The notes under the pieces are model-generated. The model saw nothing but the letters and a program-made list of their open reading frames with translations, made no database searches and was not told the DNA's origin. A stretch of DNA of 64,000 bases, from positions 218,099-282,098 of the forward strand of contig CP070820.1 in NCBI GenBank assembly GCA_020344315.1. Reading direction: 5' to 3'. How positions within the stretch are numbered: the stretch's first letter is position 1; the number at the start of each line of letters is the position of its first letter. Position numbers and translations under genes: made by a program. Positions 50,262 to 59,211 of the stretch are shown one piece after another. The DNA is from Candidatus Bathyarchaeum sp. (GTDB taxonomy: Archaea > Thermoproteota > Bathyarchaeia > Bathyarchaeales > Bathyarchaeaceae).

Positions 50262-50957
50262 ATGGATCCTACAGTAATTCTAATAATTTCCGCTGCCTTA
50301 TCCGCAATCTTTCACACCTTGGTTCCAGACCACGAGATTCCTTTGGCAATGATCGGACGGACACAAAACTGGACATTAAAGAAAACGGCTGGAATCACAT
50401 TTATCGCAGGGATAATTCACATCTCTGTTTCAATGGGGATCGGAGCAATCGCTCTAATAGCAAGTGCAACACTATCACGTTTCATTGCCAATTCAGCGCA
50501 GCAGATATCAGGATTTCTGCTTATTGCTTTTGGTTCAGTTTACGCATTTATATCTTGGAAACGAAAACAGGGAGGCCATAGGCATTCTCATGAACCTAAC
50601 CAAACAGAACATTCCCATAATCCTGTTCATTCTGAACAAAGTGTAGTTTCCATGAAAAACTCTAAAGTGGGCTGGGGTGCTTGGATTGTGGCAATAGTTG
50701 GAATAGCCCCCTGTTTCACTCTTATCCCTGTCTTGATTGCTGCTGTTCCATACGGAGCAACTACGACCCTGTTGGTTATGCTTTCTTATGCTGTTGCCAC
50801 GATTGGAATGATGGTAATCTTAACCTCGATTGCGCTCAAAACAATTCAGTATGTCACAAAACTCCACCGAATAGAGAAACACATGGAAATACTGGCAGGA
50901 TTTGTAATACTCATTGTTGGGGTATGGCTAATACTGGAAATTGGCCTAGGATTCTGA
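50262..50957 (+). CDS. Nickel/cobalt transporter-like (HX4DH, NicO/UreH type)
   Basis: 231 aa, six membrane helices. HTLVPDH at residues 18-24 is the HX4DH metal motif of the NiCoT/NicO/RcnA superfamily. A central His-rich loop (GGHRHSHEPNQTEHSHNPVH) is typical of Ni/Co carriers. GIAPCFTLIPVLIAAVPYGA forms the second conserved helix pair. Direction (uptake or efflux) is not decidable. ATG with GGTGATG 8 nt upstream. NikR and CbiB encoded nearby fit a nickel/cobalt theme. Confidence 0.75.
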   Translation: MDPTVILIISAALSAIFHTLVPDHEIPLAMIGRTQNWTLKKTAGITFIAGIIHISVSMGIGAIALIASATLSRFIANSAQQISGFLLIAFGSVYAFISWKRKQGGHRHSHEPNQTEHSHNPVHSEQSVVSMKNSKVGWGAWIVAIVGIAPCFTLIPVLIAAVPYGATTTLLVMLSYAVATIGMMVILTSIALKTIQYVTKLHRIEKHMEILAGFVILIVGVWLILEIGLGF

Positions 50958-51095
50958 AAACTCGAGGGGACTCAGAAGCGAAATCTTACAGAAGACTGCT
51001 GTAAAATCGAATTCATTGATAATAGATTTTGATGTGTTTGTCAGTCAAAGGCCTTGTTAAGAGAAGATTTAAAAAAGCAGCAAGACATTAAAAAC

Positions 51096-51190
51096 CGGAA
51101 AAAATTTGCGAGAGACAGCAAGGTGATTCTAATAATAGCATCGAGAAAATTCGATCACCAGTCTTTCTATCCGAAAGGGTTATGCCCCTT
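51096..51190 (+). ncRNA. Candidate nested-hairpin RNA upstream of the HemW-like gene
   Basis: Three nested pairings: CGGA (51096-51099) with TCCG (51170-51173); GAGAGAC (51110-51116) with GTCTTTC (51161-51167), one G-U; GGTGAT (51122-51127) with ATCACC (51154-51159). A further hairpin AAGGG/CCCTT follows (51175-51190). A TATA-like TTTAAAAAA at 51068 could start it. A second TATA-like run at about 51203 lies between it and the gene start, so it may be a separate RNA. No known riboswitch consensus recognised. Confidence 0.35.
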
Positions 51191-51237
51191 CACTACTATT
51201 GTTTTAAAAAATAAGATCGTGGAGATATCCTAGGAGA

Positions 51238-52524
51238 ATGACAAGTAAACACACTGAAACTTCATTTACGTACGAAAAAGCCGAGCATTGGCCACCTTAC
51301 ACATATCGTGACTATCCCAATGTGACACCTGAGAGCCTCCAAGCCTTCATAAACTTTTTAGCAACCGAGAATACCAGCAGTGAGCGGAAAGGGTTGCAAC
51401 CTTGGATACCCTTCTGCACCATAAAATGCAACTTCTGTTATTTTCCCACAGAACTGCTCTCAAACAGTGAGATGGGAAGATATCTCTTGGCATTAAAGAA
51501 ATGTCTAAACATCTACGCAGAGACAAGATACGCTAGAACAAGTGAGTTCTCCGAGGTATATCTGGCCGGTGGAACCCCAAGCATAATGTCAACCCAGCAG
51601 ACAATTGATCTTTTGTCGTTCTGTGAACAGAAGTTTAATGTAAGGGAGGATCGGGAAATCAAGATAACAGGTTGTACTCACGATTTCGACTACAAGAGAC
51701 TAAAGGCGCTCTCCGAATATGGCGTGGATCAATTAGACTTGGGAGTACAGACCTTTGATGATGACTTAAGGAGAATGTTTAATCTGCGAGATACGGCAAG
51801 GATGGCTGAGGAAACTATCAAGACCGCCCATAAGGTAGGGATTCGTGTAAGTATTGACCTGATGTATAACCTTCCCGGACAGACCTTGAACGCTTGGAAT
51901 AACGATATTCGAAGAGCATTAGAGTTGAATGTCGAAAGCGCCGATTGTTATGCTTTGGACGTATATCCAGGAACGAAACTCTCCGAACAACTTCAGTCTG
52001 GTATTTTGCCCCCGAGGGGAGACCAAGAAGCTGAAACAGAGATGTATCTTTGGGCATATAGCACATTCCAAAAGGCAGGGTATAAGCCAACGTGCCACAA
52101 CCGCTTCTCAAGAATAGCCGAAGACTTCAAAGACCCCTGCTTTGAGACCCTTGGCACTGGTGCAGGGTTCTTTATGGGAACTCTAGGAAGGTTCTCTTAT
52201 GTGGATGTTGAGCCTGCAGAGGCGTATATTGATGCGGTTAACCGTGGAAAGTTACCCATAGCAAAACTCTCGATTGGATCAATTGAGGATGAGATGAGAA
52301 AGATGATGATGCGACTATATATCCGTCTACCCGTTAACAAACAGGAGTTTCGAAGACGCTTCGGAATGTTGCCAGAAGAAGCATTTGAAACTGTAATCAG
52401 CAGATTAATGAAAAATGGTCTAATCGAGGTTGACGAACGAGAGATAAGATTGACCAAATTGGGCGATGTGTGGAGATACAATGTCTGTTGGGAATTCTCC
52501 CGCCTAGATGCAGATGCTCTATGA
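51238..52524 (+). CDS. Radical SAM enzyme, HemW/coproporphyrinogen-oxidase-like
   Basis: 428 aa. Radical SAM Cys 60, 64 and 67 in PFCTIKCNFCYFP; EVYLAGGTPSIMSTQQ; a Gln/Asp block DQLDLGVQTFDDDLRRMFNL; SIDLMYNLPGQTLNAWNNDI, all as in HemW/HutW. A C-terminal winged-helix-like tail (EAFETVISRLMKNGLIEVDE) matches HemN/HemW. HemW proteins are heme chaperones or radical methyl/cyclopropyl enzymes rather than true oxidases; substrate here unknown. ATG directly preceded by AGGAGA. Candidate RNA upstream. Confidence 0.83.
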   Translation: MTSKHTETSFTYEKAEHWPPYTYRDYPNVTPESLQAFINFLATENTSSERKGLQPWIPFCTIKCNFCYFPTELLSNSEMGRYLLALKKCLNIYAETRYARTSEFSEVYLAGGTPSIMSTQQTIDLLSFCEQKFNVREDREIKITGCTHDFDYKRLKALSEYGVDQLDLGVQTFDDDLRRMFNLRDTARMAEETIKTAHKVGIRVSIDLMYNLPGQTLNAWNNDIRRALELNVESADCYALDVYPGTKLSEQLQSGILPPRGDQEAETEMYLWAYSTFQKAGYKPTCHNRFSRIAEDFKDPCFETLGTGAGFFMGTLGRFSYVDVEPAEAYIDAVNRGKLPIAKLSIGSIEDEMRKMMMRLYIRLPVNKQEFRRRFGMLPEEAFETVISRLMKNGLIEVDEREIRLTKLGDVWRYNVCWEFSRLDADAL

Positions 52525-52628
52525 CTTCAACAATTAAAGATTAAGGGATTAAAGCTTCAATATCGTGCGCGCAATCACTAGCTTTCTGGACGCAGGATCA
52601 AAAATTTTTGGTTACGAGTGCAACCTGT

Positions 52629-53228
52629 TCAACTTTCTGTTTTGAAGTGTTTTTGGAAGACATGCTGGATTTCTTCGGTTTTTTCCAGTATAACGACACC
52701 GTCCATGGCGGCTAGTTTTTTGACGTTTTCAACATCTTCTTTTCTCACTCGTATTTTCATTTCTCGTCCGTCGGGAAGTTGCGTGGCTGCTGTTCCTTCC
52801 TTGAGGTCGCAGGGCAGTATGTATACGGGTATGAAGGATTTCAGAGCCATTATCACTGAGTTAGTTAGTAAAGTGTCCGCTATTCCCGTTGCGATCTTGG
52901 CAACGGTATTTCCTGTAGCTGGAGCAATTAGCAAAAATTTTATTTTTTCGCTCTGCAACTGAACCGCAAGGGTGGGTACATTCGAGTTAATTTCCACCCG
53001 AATTTTATCAAAATTTTCCTTCAAATCCTCAAGGAGCCGGTAAAAGTTTAATATTTGGTTTCCTGCTTTCGAGAGATATATTGTTATTCTAACTTCATTT
53101 TGATATTGCTCCCTGATCTGTTTCATGGTCTCAATTACTTCGTGTAGCCGGTCTCCGCTACCTGTGATTCCCCAAGCAACCCTCTTCTTCTTCCCCTTTT
53201 TTTCGAGTTGCACGGTTCCAACAGCCAT
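52629..53228 (-). CDS. Archaeal flavoprotein, AfpA/MJ0208-like
   Basis: 199 aa Rossmann-type flavoprotein. VAWGITGSGDRLHEVIETMK at the N-terminus, FLLIAPATGNTVAKIATGIA (phosphate/flavin loop), DTLLTNSVIMALKSFIPVYI and a late ILPCDLKEG are the flavoprotein family blocks (relatives include dihydromethanopterin reductase DmrB and archaeoflavoprotein AfpA). ATG 53228 is preferred over TTG 53237. Twelve bases downstream of an iron-sulfur flavoprotein gene, which could be its redox partner. Confidence 0.8.
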   Translation of the reverse strand: MAVGTVQLEKKGKKKRVAWGITGSGDRLHEVIETMKQIREQYQNEVRITIYLSKAGNQILNFYRLLEDLKENFDKIRVEINSNVPTLAVQLQSEKIKFLLIAPATGNTVAKIATGIADTLLTNSVIMALKSFIPVYILPCDLKEGTAATQLPDGREMKIRVRKEDVENVKKLAAMDGVVILEKTEEIQHVFQKHFKTES

Positions 53229-53239
53229 TTTCCACAACT

Positions 53240-53836
53240 CTACTTCTGCTTTTTAATCTCGATTTTCTTAAGGGCTCCGGCAAATTTTTTAATTGTTTTC
53301 TTTAAACTTCTGAAGCCTTCCTTGTCTTCTTTTACGCTTTCAAGAGTATCTTTTGACCAGAAGTTTGCTCCGAGGTTTGCTCCGAAGGAGCCACCGCTTA
53401 CGGGTATGATCCCGTTTAGGATGTAAAACGTTAGGATTTGCTGGATTGCCAGTTCCTGTCCTCCAATTCTGTCTCCCCCAACCGCGACTGCCATGCCTAT
53501 CTTGTATTTGAGGATGTTGGGGTCTGCGGCTAAGAGGGCTCTGCATCTGTCCATGATGGCTTTTGTTTGGGCGCTGACTCCTCCATTGTATACTGGGGTG
53601 GCAAAAATTATTCCCTCAGCCTCCCTTAGCAGAGCATAAACGGTGTTCATGTCATCCACTATTATACATTCATTATGTGTTAGACAGTGGTCGCAGTGGG
53701 TGCAGAATCCGATTTTTTTGCCTCTGACAGTGAAAAATTCTGTTTCGAACCCCATCTCCTTCAGCTTGTTTAGGGCTTCTCTCAAAACGTGTTCTGTTGC
53801 ACCTTTTCTTGGGCTCCCACATATGCCAACAATCAT
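53240..53836 (-). CDS. Iron-sulfur flavoprotein (Isf)
   Basis: 198 aa flavodoxin-fold protein. GSPRKGATEHVLREAL binds the FMN phosphate. The compact motif CTHCDHCLTHNEC (Cys 45, 48, 51, 57; C-x2-C-x2-C-x5-C) binds the [4Fe-4S] cluster of Isf proteins; FATPVYNGGVSAQTKAIMDR is the flavin-side loop. Isf accepts electrons from ferredoxin and handles O2/H2O2 in methanogens. Heads a two-gene operon with the AfpA-like gene. Confidence 0.87.
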   Translation of the reverse strand: MIVGICGSPRKGATEHVLREALNKLKEMGFETEFFTVRGKKIGFCTHCDHCLTHNECIIVDDMNTVYALLREAEGIIFATPVYNGGVSAQTKAIMDRCRALLAADPNILKYKIGMAVAVGGDRIGGQELAIQQILTFYILNGIIPVSGGSFGANLGANFWSKDTLESVKEDKEGFRSLKKTIKKFAGALKKIEIKKQK

Positions 53837-54000
53837 AGTTTTTCATCGACTTTTATGTTCACTAGAATCAATAAATGTTGCTGAAGATGGGCTCTTCACT
53901 TTCACCTAAGTGTCCCCTTTTCCCCAGTTTGCTTCTGCTTAATGCTTAATAGCCTAAAACTCAACGTCACTAACCCCATATTGAAAGGAAGGCGAGAAAC

Positions 54001-54720
54001 TTGCTGCAAAAAACAATCTTGAAAAGTGATCTATCCAAACCACATCTACCCTTCAATATAAAGAATATAGATGGTTCGTTTCCAGGTTTCATGTTTGGCG
54101 ATTTTGCAGTCCTTCACGGTTCACCAACAATACGGTTTCTCTCATCCCTTCTCTGCGTCAGGGCTCAACTTCCCCATCAGCTTGGGGGTCTAGGAACAAA
54201 TGTAGTGTTTGTTGACGGAGGTAACACCTTCAGGTTGTATGAGATTTCCACTTTAGCTCAACTTCACGAGCTTGACCCTAGTGAAGTCTTAGGAAGAATA
54301 TTCATTTCTAGAGCATTTACAGCCTATCAGATTACTTCCTTGCTTCTTGACAGACTAGAGGCAGCGATAGACCGGTGCGATGCGAAACTTGTAATAATTT
54401 CAGACATTGCGAGACTATACCTAGACAAGGATGTCCCAAAAAAAGAATCTAAAGAAATCTTTAATCAGGTGACAACTCATCTCTCAAAATTCGCGGAAGA
54501 AAATCAGGTCATATTGATTGCAACTTATCTTCCCAATCACTCAGCAAGGCGTAATCTCTTCTTCAAGACAGCAGTTTGTGGACGTAGCAAGGTTGTAGCC
54601 TCAATCAAACCATCTAGGTATGGTCAGCGATTTGTTTTAGAAAAACATCCGCATCTCAAGTTAGGAAGCATGGATTTTCCCTCCAAGAACGTTATACTCT
54701 CCAATTTCGTGGGGGCTTGA
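54001..54720 (+). CDS. RecA/RadA-superfamily paralogue with degenerate Walker A (PolB2 operon)
   Basis: 239 aa. Resembles RadA/RadB cores: GFMFGDFAVLHGSPTIRFLS is where Walker A would be, but lacks the GK[ST] lysine. TNVVFVDGGNTFRLYEISTL, the SRAFTAYQITSLLLDRLEAA segment and KLVIISDIARLYLDKD (Walker B-like) follow. Predicted ATPase-dead or nucleotide-independent adaptor. TTG start with AAAGGAAGG upstream. It overlaps the next small gene, which overlaps the polymerase gene; in crenarchaeotes an equivalent three-gene PolB2 operon is DNA-damage inducible (from memory of the Sulfolobus literature). Confidence 0.78.
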   Translation: MLQKTILKSDLSKPHLPFNIKNIDGSFPGFMFGDFAVLHGSPTIRFLSSLLCVRAQLPHQLGGLGTNVVFVDGGNTFRLYEISTLAQLHELDPSEVLGRIFISRAFTAYQITSLLLDRLEAAIDRCDAKLVIISDIARLYLDKDVPKKESKEIFNQVTTHLSKFAEENQVILIATYLPNHSARRNLFFKTAVCGRSKVVASIKPSRYGQRFVLEKHPHLKLGSMDFPSKNVILSNFVGA

Positions 54721-54986
54721 ATGTGGGGAGAACCATTGAATCTTACAGAATGGCTCTGGATCGGGAACTGCAGAAATGGAGTAGCTTTGCAAGAGCTCTA
54801 CGCAGAGACGAGAGAATAGCTTTCGAGCAGCTGATAGATATATGCAGAAACTATGCGTCTGCGGGAAGTAACGCCACACGTCCTATACTGTTTGAGCCAA
54901 TGGTGATGTCGATTCTTTTGCATCAACAACAGATGCTGAACAGATTAGAGAAGATGCTGGATGCAAAAAGAAAGCAACCCACCTAA
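54717..54986 (+). CDS. Small helical protein of the PolB2 operon
   Basis: 89 aa, all helical and charged (RTIESYRMALDRELQKWSSF, RDERIAFEQLIDICRNYASA, LLHQQQMLNRLEKMLDAKRK). TTG start overlaps the RecA-like stop; GTG 54723 is a second option. Its 3' end overlaps the polymerase start by 26 bp. Small helical partners are a regular part of archaeal PolB2 operons; function unknown, possibly bridging the RecA-like protein and the polymerase. Confidence 0.75.
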   Translation: MNVGRTIESYRMALDRELQKWSSFARALRRDERIAFEQLIDICRNYASAGSNATRPILFEPMVMSILLHQQQMLNRLEKMLDAKRKQPT

Positions 54987-57261
54987 CCTTAAGCGTGTTA
55001 AAGGTTGGATTTTCGATATTTATCCTTCAGCAATCGGACAGATGAGCGTCTGGATTATCGCAGAGAACGGTCAAAGAATACGGTTACTAGACGAATTTGA
55101 TCCAAGAATCTATGTCTCGGGCAGAGAAGAGGATTTGAAGAAACTTCTATCCCAACTCTTCTCGAATAAGCCCATGCTTTCTTGCAGGTTTGTTTACAAG
55201 TACATCATCCCAATCACTAACCGAAAAGCGAAAGTTCTTGAGGTCACGCTGAAAGATTATCAGCAAAAGCCCTTCTTTGTTCGCAGAATCTTACAAATTG
55301 GGCGCCACCGACATTTTCAGGTGCACAACTGCGATTTAAAGCCCGCTCAAGCCTACCTCTATGAGCGAGACCTTTTTCCTTTAGCCTTTATGGAAGCAGA
55401 AGTTGAAGAATACCGCTTGAGAATCCGTCTTCTGGACTCCGTTGAAAGTACTAATTACCTGATTCCATCTCTAAGAATAACCCGAGCCAGCTTAGAGATC
55501 AATAAGAAAAAAAGAATAGCCCGTTTTTCCGATCCGTTAAAAGCAATAGTTCTTTCCAGCGACGAAAAAGAGGTATTGATAGATTCTGGTGATGAGAAGG
55601 ATAAACTATTACAGCTGGTCAAGAAAGTTAGAAGACTTGACCCAGACATATTATTAACGAAGGGTGGCGACTCATTCATTTTTCCTTATCTTGCCAAAAG
55701 AGCATTGGTTAACAATGTGTTGAACGAGTTCATTCTGAGCCGAGAAGAAGTTCCCCTTGTTGCTAAGTACAGGCGAGGCAGATCATATTTCTCGTATGGT
55801 AGAACCTATTATCGTTCTCCCACGCGAAGGCTGTACGGCAGAATCCACATCGACGAGAACAACACTTTCATCCTGAGAGAAAGCGGCATTTACGGATTAA
55901 TCGAGATTGCCAGAACCTGCAGAGTGCCCCTGCATAGAGCTTCACGGTCTTCAATTGGAACTAGTATGTCATCTCTTCAGTATTATCAGGCAATGAAAGA
56001 CGAGTTTCTGATTCCACGAAACAAACTTGTTGCGGAAGCCTTCAAATCGGCATATGACCTTCTTGTTGGAGACCGTGGAGGTTTTGTCTATGAGCCTAGA
56101 ATGGGCATCCACGAAAAGGTTGGTGAAGTTGATTTTTCTTCAATGTATCCGTCATTAATGGCCAAGTACAACATATCTGCCGAAACTGTTCTTTGTGATT
56201 GCTGTCCAGATTCGAAGCTGCGGATTCCTGAGCTTGATTACCACATCTGCGAGAAGAGAAACGGAATTGTTGCTAAGGTCTTGAGTTTTGCAGTGAAGAA
56301 GCGGCTATGTTACAAAAGGCTGGCTAAAGAAACGTCGAATGATGCGTTGCGAGAGGTCTATAATAGCCGTCAAGGTGCCTTAAAATGGATATTGGTGACG
56401 TGTTTTGGCTATTTGGGGTATAGAAATGCTAAGTTCGGCACTGTTGACGGTCACATGGGTGTCTGCGCCTTCGGTAGACAAGCACTATTGAAAGCTGCTC
56501 ATATTGCCGAGAAGAGGGGATTTAGCGTAATTCATGGCATCGTCGATTCTTTATGGTTGAAGAATGAGGAGGTGGACCTAAACGATTATGTTAGTTTATG
56601 TGATGAGGTGAGTGAAGAGGTTGGGGTGCCTTTAGATTTTGGAGGCTGTTACAAATGGATAGTGTTTCTTCCCTCTAAAATACATCCAAACGTTCCAGTG
56701 CTGAACAGATATTACGGCGTCAAAGAAGACGGCAGTATCAAAGTTAGGGGACTTGAGGTGAGGAGAAGAGACACTCCTAAATTCGTTTATGCTGCTCAGA
56801 TGGATATGATTAAGGTGTTATCTTCTGCAGACGATTCTGTGGCCTTTGTTGAGAAAATACCTGATGCCTTGAAAGTAATACGAGAGTACCGAAGAAGACT
56901 GCTGGATGGAAAAGTGCCAGTCTGGGATTTAATCGTTACAAAGCGACTTTCCAAAGAGCCAGAAAACTATACCCAGAAGGTCAGTCAATTGATTGCTGCT
57001 GAGCAGCTATTGAAAGAGGGGGTTGAAGTCTCAGCTGGAAAAAGTGTCCGTTTTCTATTTACTAGTGCAGAGAACAGACGTTACGAAAGAAGAGTTAAAG
57101 CGAAAGAGTTGATTGAAGAGCAAACCAGTGCGGATGTCAAAAAGTACCTTTCGCTTCTATATTCAGCGGCTTCAAACATCCTAAGTCCCTTCGGATATTC
57201 TCCCAAAGAAGTTTACGACTACGTACGCGGCTATCAGCATGTGAAACTAACTTCATTCTGA
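54961..57261 (+). CDS. Family B DNA polymerase, PolB2 (divergent active site)
   Basis: 766 aa. N-terminal and exonuclease-like domain: Exo I (DxE) is missing, while a relic of Exo II is seen in RLDPDILLTKGGDSFIFPYL. Polymerase motif A is intact (GEVDFSSMYPSLMAKYNIS). Motif B reads RQGALKWILVTCFGYLGYRN. Motif C is HGIVDSLWL, with one Asp where replicative PolB has DTD. This is the archaeal PolB2 pattern, once thought inactive but linked to translesion or mutagenic synthesis in Sulfolobus. Thumb extends to the C-terminus. The operon with a RecA-like protein parallels bacterial ImuA-ImuB-DnaE2. Confidence 0.87.
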   Translation: MQKESNPPNLKRVKGWIFDIYPSAIGQMSVWIIAENGQRIRLLDEFDPRIYVSGREEDLKKLLSQLFSNKPMLSCRFVYKYIIPITNRKAKVLEVTLKDYQQKPFFVRRILQIGRHRHFQVHNCDLKPAQAYLYERDLFPLAFMEAEVEEYRLRIRLLDSVESTNYLIPSLRITRASLEINKKKRIARFSDPLKAIVLSSDEKEVLIDSGDEKDKLLQLVKKVRRLDPDILLTKGGDSFIFPYLAKRALVNNVLNEFILSREEVPLVAKYRRGRSYFSYGRTYYRSPTRRLYGRIHIDENNTFILRESGIYGLIEIARTCRVPLHRASRSSIGTSMSSLQYYQAMKDEFLIPRNKLVAEAFKSAYDLLVGDRGGFVYEPRMGIHEKVGEVDFSSMYPSLMAKYNISAETVLCDCCPDSKLRIPELDYHICEKRNGIVAKVLSFAVKKRLCYKRLAKETSNDALREVYNSRQGALKWILVTCFGYLGYRNAKFGTVDGHMGVCAFGRQALLKAAHIAEKRGFSVIHGIVDSLWLKNEEVDLNDYVSLCDEVSEEVGVPLDFGGCYKWIVFLPSKIHPNVPVLNRYYGVKEDGSIKVRGLEVRRRDTPKFVYAAQMDMIKVLSSADDSVAFVEKIPDALKVIREYRRRLLDGKVPVWDLIVTKRLSKEPENYTQKVSQLIAAEQLLKEGVEVSAGKSVRFLFTSAENRRYERRVKAKELIEEQTSADVKKYLSLLYSAASNILSPFGYSPKEVYDYVRGYQHVKLTSF

Positions 57262-57326
57262 TGTCTTACAGCAGATCAGGGCTTCTTGTTCCAAGTCAAA
57301 TCGTTGAGACCACATACACATGTTGT

Positions 57327-58076
57327 TTATCGCTTCAATTCTTCAACAAGTTTTACGATTTGTTCTATTATGTACTCGTTTATTCGTTGTCCTTTCTCAG
57401 CCGATGCTATTGTCGGGTCGCCCATCACTCCACTTGGGAAGTATCGCTCAGGATCTGGAATTATCTCGAACCTTGGCAGGTTTGGAAAGCTTCGTTTTCC
57501 CTTTCCTTTTATCAGGTCTGATCGAATGGCCATTACTCTTGAAGTCTCGATTGTGCCAGCGTGGGAATCTCTTTCATCAAATTCTTTGCCTTTAAGGTCG
57601 AATGCGAAGTCGTAATCTGAGCAGACTATGATTCGGGATTTTCCGGCTTCGTTCTTATGCTTAGTTACGACCTCTTTGGCTGCAAGTTTGAGCGCAGTCA
57701 TATGTGATCTACCCGCATGGCCGGTTATGATCAGCAATCTCTTGAAGCCATTGCGGATGAGTTCCTCTAGAATATCAGTCATTATGCTGCGCAATGAATC
57801 AAAGCTTAGCGTAAGAGTGCCGGGAAAGTTTCTTGTGGAATTGCAGACACCGTACCTTAAGGGCGGCGCAACTAGGCAGTCAGCTTTCTGGGCGACTTCT
57901 AGAGCAACATACTCTGCTTGAAGACTGTCTGTGCAAAGCGGTAGATGAGTGCCATGTTCTTCGACGCTTCCACAAGGAATAATAACAACTTTGCCCTCTT
58001 CAGCCGCTTTCTCTGCTTCTTTCATACTGAGTTCGTCAAACCACAAATTCTTGTTTTCGCCTGAATTTGTACACAT
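57327..58076 (-). CDS. Creatininase-family amidohydrolase
   Basis: About 249 aa from ATG 58076 (AAAGGAGA upstream; the frame is open to 58106). Metal-binding blocks GSVEEHGTHLPLCTDSLQAE, TGHAGRSHMTALKLAA and DERDSHAGTIETSRVMA contain the Glu, His, Asp and His ligands of creatininase/MftE/ArfB. In archaea one family member, ArfB, deformylates a riboflavin and F420 precursor. This protein could be ArfB, but other specificities are equally possible. Leftward, 52 bp after a nucleotidyltransferase-like gene. Confidence 0.82.
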   Translation of the reverse strand: MCTNSGENKNLWFDELSMKEAEKAAEEGKVVIIPCGSVEEHGTHLPLCTDSLQAEYVALEVAQKADCLVAPPLRYGVCNSTRNFPGTLTLSFDSLRSIMTDILEELIRNGFKRLLIITGHAGRSHMTALKLAAKEVVTKHKNEAGKSRIIVCSDYDFAFDLKGKEFDERDSHAGTIETSRVMAIRSDLIKGKGKRSFPNLPRFEIIPDPERYFPSGVMGDPTIASAEKGQRINEYIIEQIVKLVEELKR

Positions 58077-58128
58077 GTGAATTCTTCTCCTTTTCCTCAC
58101 AATCAAATGAAATAGAACGTACGTTATT

Positions 58129-59211
58129 TCAGTTTTTGATGACCTTTACGGTTTGTTCGTAGTAGCGAGGACCATAAGTTAGCGTGATTTGATGGAACAC
58201 CTTGGTTCGGGTAACTACTTTTTCAAGATTTCCCTCAACCAGAACCTGCTCACCCCGTTTCGCCTGCATCCTGAACTCCTCCATATACGAGAATATCCGC
58301 TTAATCTCGTCAACTTTCGGTCCTTCTATGACATCGCGAACCTCAATCTGGTAAATCGATGGAATAAATGGAGCATCGGCATCGTCACTTATCTCGGCTA
58401 CTGCCTTGATCCAGCCTACATTGATTATCCGCGTATCCTTGTTGTATTCATTGCAGATTTCATTCCACTCCTTCACTGGCTCAAACTCTGCCTTAACAAC
58501 TCTCCTTCCAGCTTTAGGTTTGAAAAGACTGTAGATCATTTTTCTTTGTTGATGCCAAAGATACTCTCTCGGACTGTAATTCACGAACTGCCAATTCTTT
58601 CCCTGAATAGCCTTTTTGCTAGAAAACTCATTTCGCAGAGAGTCGTCTTCCAGATAAAGGTCCTCTAACGTCCCACAAAGTTTTTTCAGTTTTTTTCTGC
58701 TGTAAACGATGAGGTCCAAGTCTGAAAAGTTGGGGTGATAGAAACCGTGAAGGAGAGACCCGAAGACTCCGAAATCTATTTCCGATAATCCTGACTTGGA
58801 TGAAACCAGTGCAAAGAGGTCCTCTAACGCTCTGTGAAGAGCGTCCTCAGGTTCTTTTGCAATCTGCTTTCGCAATCCGACGTCTGGTTTCCGGGCTTCC
58901 ATTATATCTTCTTCATTTACTCCCACTAGACATTTCTGCAAGGGTTCATGAAAAATTGTGTATTGTGGATATTTTTCGCGAACTAAGTTTAGTCCCTCGT
59001 CTGCGAAGAATTTGTAGTAGAGTGGTTGTTTTTTTCCTCTACGAGCTCTGGGGTTCGGGGACTGGAAGATGTTTGCTGACGCGTATTCTGGGTCACAGAC
59101 ATAAGCGTTAGAAGGGTGGATGTAGCCGTAAACCCGAAAAATTATCCCGTCCTCAGTAACTATAGCGTCACGGTCTCTAAGCTTCAACAACTTATTCGTC
59201 TCCACAATCAA
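58129..59211 (-). CDS. Pol-beta-type nucleotidyltransferase with C-terminal domain, paralogue 1
   Basis: 360 aa. The nucleotidyltransferase signature GVFGSLLHGFYHPNFSDLDL (GS followed by DLDL) lies near residue 150. The N-terminal ~100 residues start with a conserved IIFRVYGYIHPSNAYVCDPE block. The C-terminal ~110 residues contain IPSIYQIEVRDVIEGPKVDE, then QVLVEGNLEKV, shared with the two other paralogues; it looks like an OB-type or substrate-binding domain. TTG start overlaps the stop of paralogue 2 (TTGA), so they form an operon. Substrate unknown; tRNA-, protein- or antibiotic-type transfer are all possible. Confidence 0.75.
   Translation of the reverse strand: MIVETNKLLKLRDRDAIVTEDGIIFRVYGYIHPSNAYVCDPEYASANIFQSPNPRARRGKKQPLYYKFFADEGLNLVREKYPQYTIFHEPLQKCLVGVNEEDIMEARKPDVGLRKQIAKEPEDALHRALEDLFALVSSKSGLSEIDFGVFGSLLHGFYHPNFSDLDLIVYSRKKLKKLCGTLEDLYLEDDSLRNEFSSKKAIQGKNWQFVNYSPREYLWHQQRKMIYSLFKPKAGRRVVKAEFEPVKEWNEICNEYNKDTRIINVGWIKAVAEISDDADAPFIPSIYQIEVRDVIEGPKVDEIKRIFSYMEEFRMQAKRGEQVLVEGNLEKVVTRTKVFHQITLTYGPRYYEQTVKVIKN

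Noticed and set aside
53890-53905. ACTTTC hexamer upstream of the PolB2 operon as a Sulfolobus-type damage-response motif
   Set aside because: A six-base degenerate match is expected by chance, and only one was found.
57261-57615. Plus-strand frames after the polymerase gene
   Set aside because: They lie opposite the creatininase-family gene, whose metal motifs are intact.
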